A DNA stretch of 64,000 nucleotides from Austropuccinia psidii (GCA_023105745.1 JALGQZ010000011.1:47646698-47710697); one strand, 5' to 3'. Shown: positions 1 through 11,899, numbered from the stretch's first letter. Numbers and translations: made by a program. Notes: generated from the letters alone by a model not told the origin.

Positions 1-2214
1 ACAGGAAAGGATTAAAGCTTATCAAAAGATAAGGAAAGCTCTTACAGAAGCACCTTTACTCCTCATGACTGACTGGAATATACCTTTAAGTTTTACATTG
101 ATGCATGTGGAGATGGATTAAAGGCATCCCTGCATCATATCCAAATTATTGATGACAAACCTACAGAGGGACCAGTTTGTTACATCTGAAGACAAATCAA
201 ACCAACAGAAGCCAGATGGAGTGCTTATGTTTGGTAAGGGCATTTGAGAAATTACACTATTATCCTGATGGCCGTGGTTTTGAGGCAATAATTGACTGTA
301 ATGTCATTAAATCACCTCTTAACATGAAAACTCCCAACAGACATATGTTGAGATGGCAAATAGCCATTAAAGAATATAGAGGTAACATGACTATATTTCA
401 TAAGGCAGGGAACATTCACAAGAATTCTGATGGACTTAGCAGAGGGGCATTATCCAATACTCCTGATAACCCAGCTTAGGTACCTTTGGAAGCAGAATGA
501 CAGATTCCAATTGAAGGAATTAACATAACTAATATTGGGACTGAATTATTTGAATAATTTGGAGAATCTTATAAGCAAGACAAGAACTGCCACATCCTGA
601 CTTCCTTGTTAGATAAAGATTTCAAATATAAATCTTTCTTTAATGCACTGGATGAAGCTTGGAAGAATTCTTATTCTGAAGGAAGATTTCACTTGTTTGA
701 TGGAATGATTTACCACAGGGGAAAACATTCTTGTGTAATGACATTGTGTAGGAGATTGCTTATCAATACCATTATTCATGAATGCCATGATAGCATCTAC
801 TCTGGACACCTGTCAGAAGACAGACCACTTGAAAAAGTGAAGAACTGTGCATGGTGGCCATATTGGAGACAAGAAGCCATTGAATATTTCCACACCTGTG
901 ACAGATGAGAAAAAGAAAACAGGAGTACAGGCAAGAGATTTAGACTGATGATCCATATTCACGAACCAAAATTCCCTTGGAAAGTTGTTCATATTAATTG
1001 GGTCACAGAACTTCCTCCAAGTGGTGATAAAAGCTATAATGCTTGTTTAGTCATTGTAAACAGATATAGCAAGACTCCCATATTCTTACCATGTCATAAG
1101 AAGGCACTGCTATGGATACAGCTCTTTGTCTTATGAGTAGATATATTTCCCATACCGGCTTAATTAAGAATATCATAAGTGAAAGAGACCCCAAGTTCAC
1201 ATCTGCACTTTGGAGAAATATTAACAGATTGTTTGGGACTGAATTATCATTCTCAACAGCATATCACCCTCAAGCAGATGGACTATCAGAGAGAATGCTT
1301 CAAACTTTGGAAGACATGATCAGGAGATTCTGTGCTTATTGGTTATAATTCAAAGGCTCCAAGGGCTTGACCCATGACTGATGCACTTTAATACCTGCAT
1401 TAGAACTGGCATATAAGACATCAGTCCCTTATTCTACAGGACAAACTCCTGCTATGCTATAAAAAGGATAGAATCCAACACTCCCAGCAGACACACTGAG
1501 GAAAGACTTTATTGAAATTCATCCTAAAGCTTCCAGCTTCAAGATAATTCTTGATAAAGTGAAACATTAGGCAAAACAGAGTAAGAATGACACCTTTGAC
1601 TATGCAAACCAGAAGAAGGACAAGAGTCACAAAGTACCAGACTTCAAAGTAGGGGACTTAGTTCTAGTTTAAACCTTCACTTTTAATGATATCAAAGGAC
1701 CAAAGAAACTCAAAGACTCTTATGTAGGACCTTTTGTTATTGTTGCCTTACATGGAACAAATTCAGTTCAAGTGGAATTGAGTCTATAATTGGAGAATAA
1801 ACACCTCACCTTTCCAGTCAGCTTGATAAACCCTTATCAACCAGCTGACAAAGAATTGTTCCCTTTAAGGAACCCAAATCCTTTGACTGTACCACCAGCT
1901 GAACAGTGTGAAGAGAAAACGATAAAGAAAGTCATTAAAGAAGGGAGACTTAGGGGTAAAAATCAAAGAAGATATCTTGTCAGATATAGAAATCCAGTAC
2001 ATGAAGATGAATGGCTGGCAGAATCAGAAATACCTGACTCAGATAAGCTCTTAAGAAGGCCACAAGCCTGAGTATGTCTAAAAATGTGCTTTAAATTACT
2101 TGATCTTAGTAACGTAAAGAGGTTGGACAGCTGACATTAACCCCCTTTGGGCCTTTTTCTTCTTGACACCATTGATAAAATTATAGTACAATTTTATTTT
2201 TTGGTGAGAGGGAA
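1..2214 (+). pseudogene. 3' part of a decayed Ty3/Gypsy pol (element D): RNase H, integrase, chromodomain
   Basis: This is the downstream half of a retrotransposon polyprotein whose 5' part lies left of the window. Conceptual translation matches the pol of element A (13397-18070) block by block: RNase H start (FYIDACGDG) near 90-125, the [12 protein letters not shown] block near 330-370, the integrase zinc region (ECHDS..SGHLSED) near 780-900, the integrase core (SERDPKF, TAYHPQ, SERM) near 1175-1300, and a chromodomain-like tail at 1919-2070. It is broken by many stops and frame changes, including loss of the CxxC half of the integrase zinc site at 908 (TGA). A purine tract at 2203-2214 (ggtgagagggaa) sits directly before the LTR and is the expected plus-strand primer. 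It is non-functional. Confidence 0.9.
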
Positions 2215-2293
2215 TGTGAGCCTTGAGGTATATTTTACATACCCAAATAGGCCACAAATATCTTTCAAAATAAATTCTTAACTATGCATAACC
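2215..2293 (+). repeat. LTR-D (3' LTR of element D), first 79 bp
   Basis: The LTR starts TGTGAGCCTTGAGGTATA right after the purine tract. It is cut at 2293 by a solo LTR of the same family and resumes at 4154. The last five bases (taacc, 2289-2293) are repeated at 4149-4153 as the target duplication of that solo LTR. Confidence 0.88.
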
Positions 2294-4148
2294 TGTGAGC
2301 CTTGAAGTATATTTTACATACCCAAATAGGCCACAATTATCTTAAAAATAAATTCTGAATTATGCATAACCAATAAGTCATGCATATATTCAAAATTCAT
2401 CTTTTTTGATTTCAGAAAAGATGAATAACTTTTTATTGAGTAAGTAAATCCATGGATTTGAGACCAGAGCTGGAATCTACGCAGAAATACATCTAGAGTA
2501 GCTCAAAAGAGTCAATAAGCTCAAATCAACTGTTTGAGGTGGTAATATGGAAAATACTTCAATAGCACATAAAAGATCTGTGAGAAATTTTATTTTTCTC
2601 AATTTCATGCCAAAATAATGGGAATGTGAGAAATCACAGGTTACATATAAACTAAGAAGAGTGTTATGCATGTTTTCTGAACTTAATATTATGGTATTTT
2701 TACATGCACTTTTGGTACACCCATTTCAAGGGGGACAAAAGACATCAAAGAGAGCCAGGGTACACAACTTCTGAGGCCTCTGAGGCGTGGAAAGCTCTAA
2801 AGCTTGGTTCCATGGCTGATCCTGGCCCATTTATTAAACTAAAACCTTTTGGGAACTTAGTTACCATGTCAAAACTTCAGTAAATCATCAGATAATTGCA
2901 AATAAGCTGCTATTTTGACGTTCCAAGGAGGTGAAGAGCAGCTTGAACTCCTGAAACCATGTAAATTCTTAATAAATTTCCATTTATAAAGCCCAAAAGA
3001 GTAATTAAAACCCTTTTTGGACTATTATCCAGTTATTTACCTCATAGCAACCAGGCATATACTGCTATTTGCAATTCTACATGGAAATGAGGTAAAACTT
3101 CAAAAATTCATTAAAAATACAATTCTTGATTTATCTTTCTAAAACCTTCATTACCAATTAAGAACTGTATAATTCATATAAAAACCAAAAATAATTATAT
3201 GTTTATAAGCAAAATCAAAAGGTTTACTTATAGTCCATTTTTGATGTTTCCATGTGAAACATAGAATCTTTAAAAATTTACAGAAAATACATTCTGTGAT
3301 GGAATTTCCAATAACATTGATAACTTTGAGAAATCAATCATTCTTTTGGGATTAAAGAAGATATACAGTTCTTACTCCTTTTATTCTTAACCATAAATGG
3401 GTTGGTAATCATATAAAAGCCTCCACTAAGTAATTATGATAATCTTATGTGACAAAAGATGATGCAATCAATAATCAAAAAAGGTTTATTGTTTTCTCAC
3501 TCACTGGCTCTTCAGTTTTCTCCATGGAATGCCTCTGCGAGTTTTCTTAGATTGAAAAGAGGCCTGCTGTTGCTGTTTTTTCCAAACCATCACATTATTC
3601 AATTATACCTTTAGTACCAGAAAGTAAGTATTAGTTAAGACTTTTCCTAAGTGTTTTGATTTTTTCAGAAATCAATCAGAAAGATGTGAAGTCACAGGAA
3701 TCAACTATATAATGCTGTGATATTGTTATAAATCAATTTCGACCATTAAATCCAGGATTCTACATCAAATATTTCAACTATTATCTTCTAAAAGGTTCAT
3801 TGGACTAATAGTGAGTGATTTATCAAAATGCTTAAAGTTTTTCTCTAGTAATAGTTTCTTCAAGAGATCTCTTTATAGCTATTCTTCTAAAATATAATTA
3901 TATATCAAATCAATTTTATTATTTTAATAAAAGAAGTTTTTATTATTAAATTCTTCTTGTGCTTGATTCATTTAGACAATTACTGCTTACTGTGAAAATC
4001 AGTAGTAGTGTATAACACATAAAACAAATAATTCTTTAATTATTTAATTGTGATTATAATGATTTTTTATTATTATATCTCACAAGAACACTCATAGTAC
4101 TGTTGATTAATAGTAATACTATCAAAAGCTTCATAGACACATCTTACA
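2294..4148 (+). repeat. Solo LTR-D (1855 bp) inserted in another LTR-D
   Basis: The LTR is complete from TGTGAGCC to CATCTTACA, with a perfect 5-bp duplication taacc at 2289-2293 and 4149-4153. No internal region is present, so it is a solo LTR left by LTR-LTR recombination. It carries the family's conserved GC-richer block (GAGGCCTCTGAGGCGTGG near 2772-2790). No coding potential is supported; the short minus-strand ORFs here recur only because the LTR is repeated. Confidence 0.93.
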
Positions 4149-5791
4149 TAACCCATAAGTCAGTCAAATATTGAAAATCCATCTTTTTTCATTTCAAAAA
4201 AAGATGAATAACCTTTTTGAGAAGAAGTAAATCCATGAATTTAAGGCCAGATTCGGATTCTACACAAAAATTAATCTAGGGTTGCTACAAAGAGTGGATA
4301 AGTTGAAATTAACTCTGAGAGGTGGTAATATGGAAAATACTTCAATACTCTATTGTTAATACCACATAAAAGATTTGTGAAAATTTTTGTTTTCCCCAAT
4401 TTCACACCAAAATGATGGTAATGGGAGAAATCCCATGTTAAATATACACTAAGATTAGTGTTGTTCATGTTTGTGGCACTTAATATTATTGTATTCTTTC
4501 ATATACCTTTGGTACACCCCTAGTGGATCTCAGTCTTTAAGCCTGAATTTCTATTTTTGACGTGAAAATAGTCAAGGGGTGCAAAATACATCAAAGAGAG
4601 CCAGGGTACCCAACTTCTGAGGCCTCTGAGGCGTGGACAGCTCTAACTCTTGGATCCATGGCTGATATTGGCCTAATTAGTATGCTAAAACCCTTTGAGA
4701 ACTTGGTTACCAAGTTAAAACCTCATTAAATCATAAGAAAATATAAAATAAGCTGCTATTTTGACATTCCAAGGAGGTAAAGAGCAACTTAGACTCCTGT
4801 AACCATGTCAATGCTCAATTCGTTTCCATGGATAAACCCCAAGAGATTAATCAAAACCCTTTCTGGACTGGTATTTATTGATTTATCTCGTATAAACCAG
4901 CAATATAGTATTGTTTGCAATTCTTTTTAAAAATGAGGTAAAAACTTCAAAAATTCATTAAGAATACAGTTCATAAATAATTCTTCTGAAACTTTCAGGA
5001 ACAATTGAGAACATTATAATTCAAATAAAAACCAAAAAAATAATAATACCTTTCTAAGTAAAACTATATGTTTTACTTACAGTCCATTTTTGATGATTCC
5101 ATGTGAGACACTGAATCTTCAAAAGTTCACATAAAATACACTCTGTGATGAAATTTGCAATAACATTGATAAATTTGAAAAATAAATGCTTCTTTTGAAA
5201 TAAAAAGAAGATTTACCCTTGTTACTCCTTTTATTCTTATACATATTTGGGTTGGTAGTCACGTAAAAGCATCAATTAAGTAATTATGATAGTCTTACAT
5301 GACAACAGATGATGCAATCATTAATCCAACAAGGATTACTGTTTTATCACTCACTGTCTTTTTGGTTTGCTCCATGGCATGCCTCTGTGAGCTGTCTTAG
5401 ACTAAAAAGAGGCCTTCTATTGCTGTTTTTTCCAAATCATCACATTATTCAATTATACCATTATTACCAACAAGTAAGTATTAGTTAAGCTTTTCTTAAG
5501 TGTTTTATTCTTTCAGAATCAATCAGAAATACGGAAAGTAATATAAATCAACTGTATATCATTGTAATATTGTTATAAGTCCATTTTGATCCATAAAACC
5601 CACAATTATCTGCCAAATCTCTCTACTATTAGCTTTAATAAGTTCTTTCGAGTATTAGTGAGTGTTTTGTCTTAATTCTTAAGGTTTTTCTCTATTAATT
5701 GTTTTCTTTAAGAATTATATTTATAATTATTCTTGCGAAACATAATTACATATTAAAATAATTTTATTATTTTAATAAAGAATTTTTATTA
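4149..5791 (+). repeat. LTR-D (element D), middle part
   Basis: This continues the LTR interrupted at 2293. It aligns along its whole length with the solo LTR at 2294-4148, including the GAGGCCTCTGAGGCGTGG block near 4618-4636. It is interrupted at 5791 by the Mutator-like element, and its last eight bases (ttttatta, 5784-5791) are the left copy of the MULE target duplication. The rest of the LTR is at 39667-39880. There is no gene. Confidence 0.88.
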
Positions 5792-5905
5792 GGGTGTTGG
5801 TAAAAACACGTAAGAGCTTACCTTTTTTTAGTAAAAACTTACGTGTTTTGGCCATAATTTGGTAAAAACACGTATGTTTCTAGTAAAAACACATAAGGGG
5901 TTCCC
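5792..5905 (+). repeat. MULE left terminal inverted repeat with subterminal motif array
   Basis: It starts GGGTGTTGGTAAAAACACG and pairs with the right end at 39556-39666. Within about 100 bp the motif AAAACACGTAAG, or its complement, recurs several times in both orientations. That pattern is what one expects of multiple transposase binding sites (inference). Confidence 0.85.
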
Positions 5906-6405
5906 TGGGCCCATTTTTAATTAAAAATGAAACACCATTGGGCCTCTATTGGGCCAAAACATGCCCAAAAGAGGTTTTTTCCCCACAAAGCCTCTCTAAC
6001 TCCAAATTGTTTCAGATGTTTTTTCCCAGCCCCCCCCCCAAAAAAAAACAAGCCCAAACACCCCAATAATCCACATTATCCCCATCCCAAACCATTGGTT
6101 TTTTTTGGAAAAACAGCATTACCAAAGCCATTTTTCAAAGCTCTTCACACTTTTTTTTCTTTTTTTCCCCCAAAGACTGCATTTTCCACCATAACAACCT
6201 GCTTTCAAGCCTCTCAATTTTAAATTTTTTACCTTCCCTCATCTATTAATCCCACATTTAAACCACTTTCTGTCACTCTTAACCACTTCTGTTCATTTTT
6301 CACACCTTTTGTCACCTCTTTTTCACATTTCGAAAGGTTCTTACCCCATTCCAAATCCCCCAATTCCCCCTTTTTTTACTTTCATACATAATTTTCATTA
6401 AAAAA
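5906..6405 (+). other. MULE 5' leader
   Basis: This pyrimidine-rich stretch precedes the transposase ATG. An ATG-started frame at 5927-6223 has a counterpart on the minus strand of the second MULE copy (49472-50050). The frame is Pro/Phe/Lys-rich low-complexity sequence and differs in length between copies, so I do not call it a gene. The promoter of the transposase should lie here or in the terminal repeat; no clear TATA box was seen. Confidence 0.5.
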
Positions 6406-7091
6406 ATGCTTCAACCCCCCGCTGAAGGTGAATTTCAGACCCTTGAGGTTCTTTGGCAACATGTGCATGATGTTGCCAGGGCTGCGGGGTATGCTGTGTC
6501 CACCTTGAGGTCCAATATGACCCACAACCAATTTGAAATATGTTGTGACAGGTCTGGCACCCCAAATCCCAACAAAAGCCCCTCCAAAACAGTCACCTCA
6601 AGAAAGCTTGACTGTCCTTTTAGACTTTATGCCAGGAAATATGCCAAGAGTACCACTTGGACTCTTAAAGTCAAAAATCCTGAACATAGCCCTGATGCCA
6701 CTGAAAATATCATGGCACATCCTGCTTTCAGGAAATTCAATGAGCAAGAAACATCCCAAATTGCTCAAATGTCTAAATCACTGCTCATGCCAAGGCAAAT
6801 TCAGGCCCAATTATGCAGCCAGAGGGAGTCTGACAGGCCTGTAATCCTTCAAAACATTTACAACCAAGTCAAGAAAATGAAGAAAGACAAACTGTAAGGC
6901 AGAAGGCCCATTGATTCTTTTATTGACACTCTCAAAGAAGAAGATTTTGTTTGGTCCTCTGCAAGGGATTCTGAGGGACACATTACCTCCTTGTTTTTTA
7001 CTCACCCCTGGCCATAAAACTTCTTCATGGCTTTCCTCATGTCATTCTTATGGATTGTACTTATAAAACCAATAAGTACAAAATGCCCCTT
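6406..7091 (+). pseudogene. MULE transposase, N-terminal part (DNA-binding domain and first catalytic Asp)
   Basis: The ATG at 6406 opens a frame beginning MLQPPAEGEF, and the same start is kept in the second MULE copy. The region around residues 20-110 has Cys-containing, Lys-rich blocks (CCDRSGT..., SRKLDCPFRLYARK) like the FAR1/WRKY-GCM1-type DNA-binding region at the front of MULE transposases. The first catalytic Asp motif, MDCTYKTNKYKMP, is at 7050-7088, just before the break. Damage: a TAA at 6895-6897 where the frame otherwise continues (KL*GRRPID), and a one-base loss near 7005 that moves the frame before AIKLLHGFPHVIL. Element B inserted at 7091; the gene resumes at 36546-36550. Because of the breaks it is a pseudogene, but homology is clear. 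Confidence 0.88.
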
Positions 7092-7851
7092 TGTAACAAC
7101 CATCCATCAGGGGTAAGGGTATTCATTCCTACACCCACTCAAACACCCCAAACCAGCAAATCCAGTATCTGCATCAGCATTCAGTTTCAGCAATCTTCAT
7201 TCTGCAACATGCATACAGCTTGGTACATCAATACAGCCTGTCAATACCTGTACAGGTTGGATTCACCCAATACAGTTTCAATACACCAATATGGAACTGT
7301 ATGATCACTCAAATACACCACACCTCTTGTACAGGTTCTGTACAGCTGTACAGGACCTGTATTGGCCAGACTTAATTCAATCATCAATTACTCTCATGAA
7401 AATTCTTCCTCTGGATCAGGGCTGGTGATTCTCACATATACCAGCCCCTCTTTCTCCCTCCTGGGGACTTTTCCCCAGTTAATTAATTTGGTTATTTATT
7501 ATTTTATACTTATTCTTATCCTTATAATTGGGTATTATAATTATTTAATTTTAAGTTAGTCTTTGCCTTTTCTCTCTTCGCCTGTACAGTATGAGCTGGG
7601 TGGCCATATCCTTATTAACCCTTCTCTTTCCATTCTGACAGGCTGAAACAGTGGACTTGGACTTGTTTGTGGTTGGCTCTTCTATTTCTTACTCTTACTC
7701 TTGTTGCTGCTTTTCTTATATATATTCTTTTAGCAATTCATCTTTGACACTCTTCAGTGTATTCCTTCTTACCATATCTTTGAGCACTCCATAAGTGAGT
7801 CCCAGTTTACTGAGTGCCAGGCCCTCCTCACTTCAAAGAGCCCCTGTGACA
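7092..7851 (+). repeat. 5' LTR of element B (760 bp)
   Basis: It runs from TGTAACAACC to CCTGTGACA and has copies at 35787-36545 and, reversed, at 20347-21108 and 28644-29405. Short direct and inverted CTGTACAG units cluster near 7240-7365. A TATA-like catata at 7434-7439 lies about 40 bp before agttaattaattt (7477-7489), which is complementary to the primer site just after the LTR. This suggests transcription starts near 7477 (inference). Confidence 0.94.
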
Positions 7852-7866
7852 TTAAATTAATTAACT
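7852..7866 (+). promoter_or_regulatory. Putative self-priming primer-binding site of element B
   Basis: Two bases after the LTR, aaattaattaact (7854-7866) is the exact reverse complement of agttaattaattt inside the LTR (7477-7489). No tRNA-type TGG follows the LTR. This matches the Tf1/sushi style, where the 5' end of the RNA folds back as primer. The AT-rich palindrome lowers the weight of the match, but element C shows 14 matching bases at the same two places. Confidence 0.6.
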
Positions 7867-8615
7867 CATATTTGATTCTTTCTTTCATTCACTTTATTCA
7901 TTTCTCTCATTCTTCAATTATGACCTTTTCATGATTTTATGATTTTCTATGATTTTTCTCTCTCCTCAATTTTCATCTCATTCATTTCATTCAAAATGAA
8001 AATTGAGTCTTTTTCTCATTTCTAAAAATTCTGCTGACCATTTCATTTTATTTTTTATCACTCTCATTTCTCTTTTGTCTGAATTCAGGTTTTATCAGGT
8101 TATTTGAGTGGAATTATTTGGGTTAATTGATTCATCATTCAGGGATTTTTATTGATTGGGGGTATTCAGTGATTTTGGTTTTGAAATTTCTCAAACTTAT
8201 GGATTGAGTCCTCAAGACATTGATTTCACCTCAAGACTTTGATTTGACTCTGATTGATTTGATTGATTGACTTGATTTGATTCCTCAAGATAGCTGATTT
8301 ATCCTCAAGATTTGATTTGATTTATTGATTTGAATTTGATTCCTCAAGAAAATTGAATTGATTTTTGAAGATATTGATTAGAATCCTCAAGGCTTAATTG
8401 ATTTGATTTTGATTGACTTGATTTGACTTATTGAGTGTAATTGATTGTTCATAAGAATTTGACTTTGTCATCTTCACTCTTCAAGATTTATTCATATTGA
8501 TTCACTTCAAGATTATTGATTGATTTCTCAAGTTCATCAAGATCCTCATTTGATTGTTTTGGTCAAGCCTTATTTTATTCAAAGTATCATCAAGTTTTAT
8601 TTCATTTTATTCAAA
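7867..8615 (+). other. Untranslated leader of element B, TTGATT-rich
   Basis: No gene is seen. From about 8190 to 8520 the sequence is a degenerate simple repeat of TTGATT/CTCAAGA units, ending just before gag. The equivalent leader of element C (27928-28643) has the same repeat on the other strand. Confidence 0.7.
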
Positions 8616-9859
8616 TTGCCAGTTCAGCAGATTCCCCCAGCCAAAAATACTAGATCCCAAAGAATTCAAGCTGTTCTCACTCCTACAGTAAGGGCTCCTC
8701 TTGACCGCACACCATCAGTTCATCAACTGAGTGCAAATTTGGACAGAAGACCACCAAAGGAAGGAGCAGCACCCTCAAGAAGAGGTGGAATGAAATCTAG
8801 AAGATCAAGATCTTTCTCTGGACTTTTGGGTGGCTACCCTGGCTTGTCTGAAGGTACAAGAGCAAGACAAGGGGAAGTTGAAGATGAAGAGGGGGAAGAG
8901 TCTGTGGAAGAGGAAGATTCTGGGGAAACTGAAGTGGCAGATGCCTTGGCAAATGCTCCAGAGGTGCCTCAGGGCGCTACTCTAGCCCTTTCTAGTCAAC
9001 CTCTTGTCTCTCAAACCTGTCCAAGTCTCCTCAAGATGATGGAGCAGATGACTCAATTCATGGGGCAACTCACTCAAGGAGTTGCTCCCAGAGACAATTC
9101 CAAATCCCCTGCTTTCAAGACTCCATCCATGAAGGCACCTGATTCTTTTGATGGTACTCAAGCTCATAAATGGAGAGGATTTATCCAATCCTGTCAATTA
9201 ATCTTCCATAAGGATCTGGCAAATTTCTTCTCTGACAGGAAGAAAGTTCTTTACTCAACTTCTCTTCTCACTGGGAGAGCTGGAAAGTGGATTGAACCCT
9301 CTCTCTCAAATATTTCCAATGAAGACCCTTCCTACCTCGATAATTGGCCATCATTTGAATCTCAATTATTCACTCTGTTTGGTGACCCCAATGAAGTCAG
9401 GAAAGCTGAACAAGAGTTGGACATTTTGAGGCTGAAGGAAAGTGGTCATTTTTTCTTGTACATTGCAGATTTCAGAAGCTTAATCTCAAGAATTGGAGAT
9501 TGGGGGGAAAGAGCTTATATCCATGTTTACAGAAGAGGATTGGCATCAAGATTATTGGATCAGTTGGCTTCTCACCCTGGAACTTTTGATACTCTTCAAG
9601 AACTTCTGGATGTCACGTTAGAATTAGACACAAGATATCATGAGAGGCAAAAAGAAACGGGTGGCAATCAAGAGAAGAAGCCTCCAGTCATTGGATCCAA
9701 TCAATCTAGGCCTCCTCAAAACTCATCTTCAAAGAGGTCTCACCAGAAGAAGAACAAGAAGGGCAAGCAATTCCAATCTTCAAAGGACAAGCCCCATGCT
9801 GCTGTCCTCAATAAGGACAATAAATTAATTGGTTCTGAAAAGGAGAGGAAGATTAAAGA
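8616..9859 (+). pseudogene. Element B gag, capsid part
   Basis: Gag builds the retrotransposon particle. Comparison with element C places the start at the M of MPVQ; here that codon is TTG (8616-8618), so the start is lost although the frame is open further upstream. Order: basic N-terminus, a strongly acidic stretch (EDEEGEESVEEEDSGE, near 8880-8935), a Retrotrans_gag-type capsid domain (about 9110-9640, with WIEPSLS and LFGDPNEVRKAEQ), then a Lys/Ser-rich basic tail. Element A inserted at 9859 in the run leading to the zinc knuckle. The knuckle resumes at 19934; removing A and one aaaga copy restores KIKEGLCTYCGG in frame. Confidence 0.88.
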
Positions 9860-11670
9860 TGTGAGCCTTAGAGGTAATTTCATATACCCAAAAGACCACA
9901 AATATAAAAAATAACATATTAATATAAATAAAATAAAAATAAAAAATATAAATATAAAATTATATTAAAAATAAAAAATTAATTATAATTTAAACATAAA
10001 ATTACTTTAAATTTTGTAAATATAAAATTACATTTATACTTGAAAAATTTAAGTAAAAATGAAATTTTAACAAAATTGTGAAAAAATAAATAAATTTGGA
10101 AAAAAGTTAAATAAAATTTATTATAACTTTTTATCCAATAAATAAACATATAAATTTTATTTCACCATTGGATTCCTCATAAAAAATCAGGTGGGGTCAC
10201 CTCTGAGTGAAATTTTTGTAACTCAACTCTAAATAAGCTTAAATTAAGTTTTTAGTATTTTCAATACAAAAGTTGAAAATCCTCAAAACCTTAATTTAAT
10301 TCACACCACATGTGGTGTTAACCATCAATTTTTGTGTTAAAATTGAGGTGTTGTGTTTAGTTTAGAAGTTATGAGGAATTAAAGTATTTTCAATTGAATT
10401 CAATTGAAATGTCAAAATGTGCGCGTGTATTACATAAGTGAACTTTGATTTACATATGAGGTGTCAATTATTACTGTATTGTACTGTACAATTGAATTGA
10501 ATTACATATGTAAATTATAAGTATAATACATGATGAGGAATTAAAGGAAAAATAAATTGGAAAGATTAAATTTGGGGGGGAAAAGGAACTCCAGCTCTAA
10601 GGGGGAGCTAGACCCCCAAAATCCTTGCTGACAGGCGTGGGATGTCAAAATTCACGCAAAAGTTCATCACTTTTGGCCTGGAATTGAGTTACAGGGTCTG
10701 TGGACTCAATTGATGATGAGATTTTGATACCAACTGGGGTAGTTTTAGCTGTTGCCAAGAAGGTAAAACTACCCTTAAGATAAAACAATCATAATAAAAA
10801 CAGTTTTAACTGGTTTCTACGCCTCTGACACACATTCTGACGTGTTTTGAAGGCTCAGGCCTGGTATTGCTATAGTAATGGCTGATTTAAGGGTCTAAAA
10901 TGGCTAAAAATGGCATAAAACGGCTTAAACCAGCCCTTTTTGGTCTAAACCAGGGTTCAATGATGCCATAATTGGCTTTTCTGTTGTCAGACTGTTTTTC
11001 ACGACTGACAAGAGTAAATTTTACTTTTGGAGTAAGAGAATTGATGGCTATAAAAGAATGTCTTCTTTGCCCCACTTTTCTCTTCATGTTAGAATCTTTT
11101 CCTTTTATTAATTAGTTTAAAACTGTTAAACCAATCAATCAAAGATTCCAACCACCACTTTTAAATCATTTTAATCCTTTTAACCACGTGAAAAAATCAT
11201 TATAATCATTGTTTGTAACTCTTATAATCATTTTTACCCCTGAACCACCCCAAAAGTGAATTAAAGCATCTTTCATCACTGTTAACTTTGTCACTTTGTT
11301 TCCAAATTCACTCTGGTCACTTTTGGGCGTGTTTTCTCTTTAATATTCTTTTTAAAGACTTTGTTCTTTAATTAATTGCTTGCAGTTCTTTGATCAATTA
11401 ATTCCAATTGAAATTGCTCTTGAAGAAATTTCTTTTGTAGCCTTAAAATATCTCTTGTAGAGTATTTTTTGGATAAATCTTTATTGTTGGTAGAACAATA
11501 AATTTTTATATTATTGTTTTATACTAATAAAGTTATAAACAATAAAATTGGCGTGTTTTCTCTTAAAAATAATATTTCATACTATTTTTAACTGAATTTT
11601 ACCTTATACAAATTTTGAGGACAGGAAAAGTACTTGATTTTTAATCAAAGTTTCATATCCACACCTTACA
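9860..11670 (+). repeat. 5' LTR of element A (1811 bp)
   Basis: It runs from TGTGAGCCTTAGAGG to CACACCTTACA and has a near-identical copy at 18094-19928. The first 30 bases resemble LTR-D and LTR-G (TGTGARCCTT..., ACATACCCAAA), so the families share ancestry. It is very A+T-rich at its start. A good TATA box lies at 11049-11056. No supported coding region is seen. Confidence 0.96.
11049..11056 (+). promoter_or_regulatory. TATA box in the LTR of element A
   Basis: TATAAAAG follows gatggc and is followed by a pyrimidine-rich stretch (tcttctttgccccac) suited to a transcription start about 30 bp downstream. The same sequence is kept in the 3' LTR near 19305. The start site itself is inferred. 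Confidence 0.6.
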
Positions 11671-11899
11671 TTTGGGGGCCCAGCCGTGATATTTTACCTG
11701 TGACATATTTTTTTTACTCTTTTTAAATCTTTTTTCTTATATTGAAAAATTTAAAAACATATAAAAAATACTTATAATCCAAAAAAAAAAATCCTCAAAA
11801 AATAATTTTTTTCATATTATAAGTGAGGCTTATATTTTTATTTCTTTTTTGAAATAACCTTTTTTTTACTTAATTAATTGGCTTTTTCATTAATTTTAG
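11671..11899 (+). other. Primer-binding site and leader of element A
   Basis: Two bases after the LTR comes TGGGGGCCCAGCCGTGAT (11673-11690), which begins with the TGG expected for pairing to a tRNA CCA end. Element G has TGGGGGCCTGGCCATGAT at the same place. The rest is A/T-rich leader. It ends in a polypyrimidine-AG (ttaattttag, 11890-11899) that looks like a 3' splice site, and element G has the same at 50836. A 5' exon may therefore lie upstream, possibly in the LTR. Confidence 0.55.

Noticed and set aside
5927..6223. ATG-started frame in the MULE leader, also seen at 49472-50050 on the minus strand
   Set aside because: Low-complexity Pro/Phe/Lys sequence, lengths differ (98 and 192 codons), and in the second copy it overlaps the transposase in another frame; conservation is explained by shared noncoding DNA.
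7240..7365. Cluster of short CTGTACAG-like units in the B LTR considered as a CRISPR-like or tandem array
   Set aside because: Units are short, irregularly spaced and partly palindromic; they are part of the LTR and recur in every copy.
8190..8520. TTGATT-rich stretch considered as a satellite
   Set aside because: Confined to the leader of the B/C family and degenerate; treated as part of the element.
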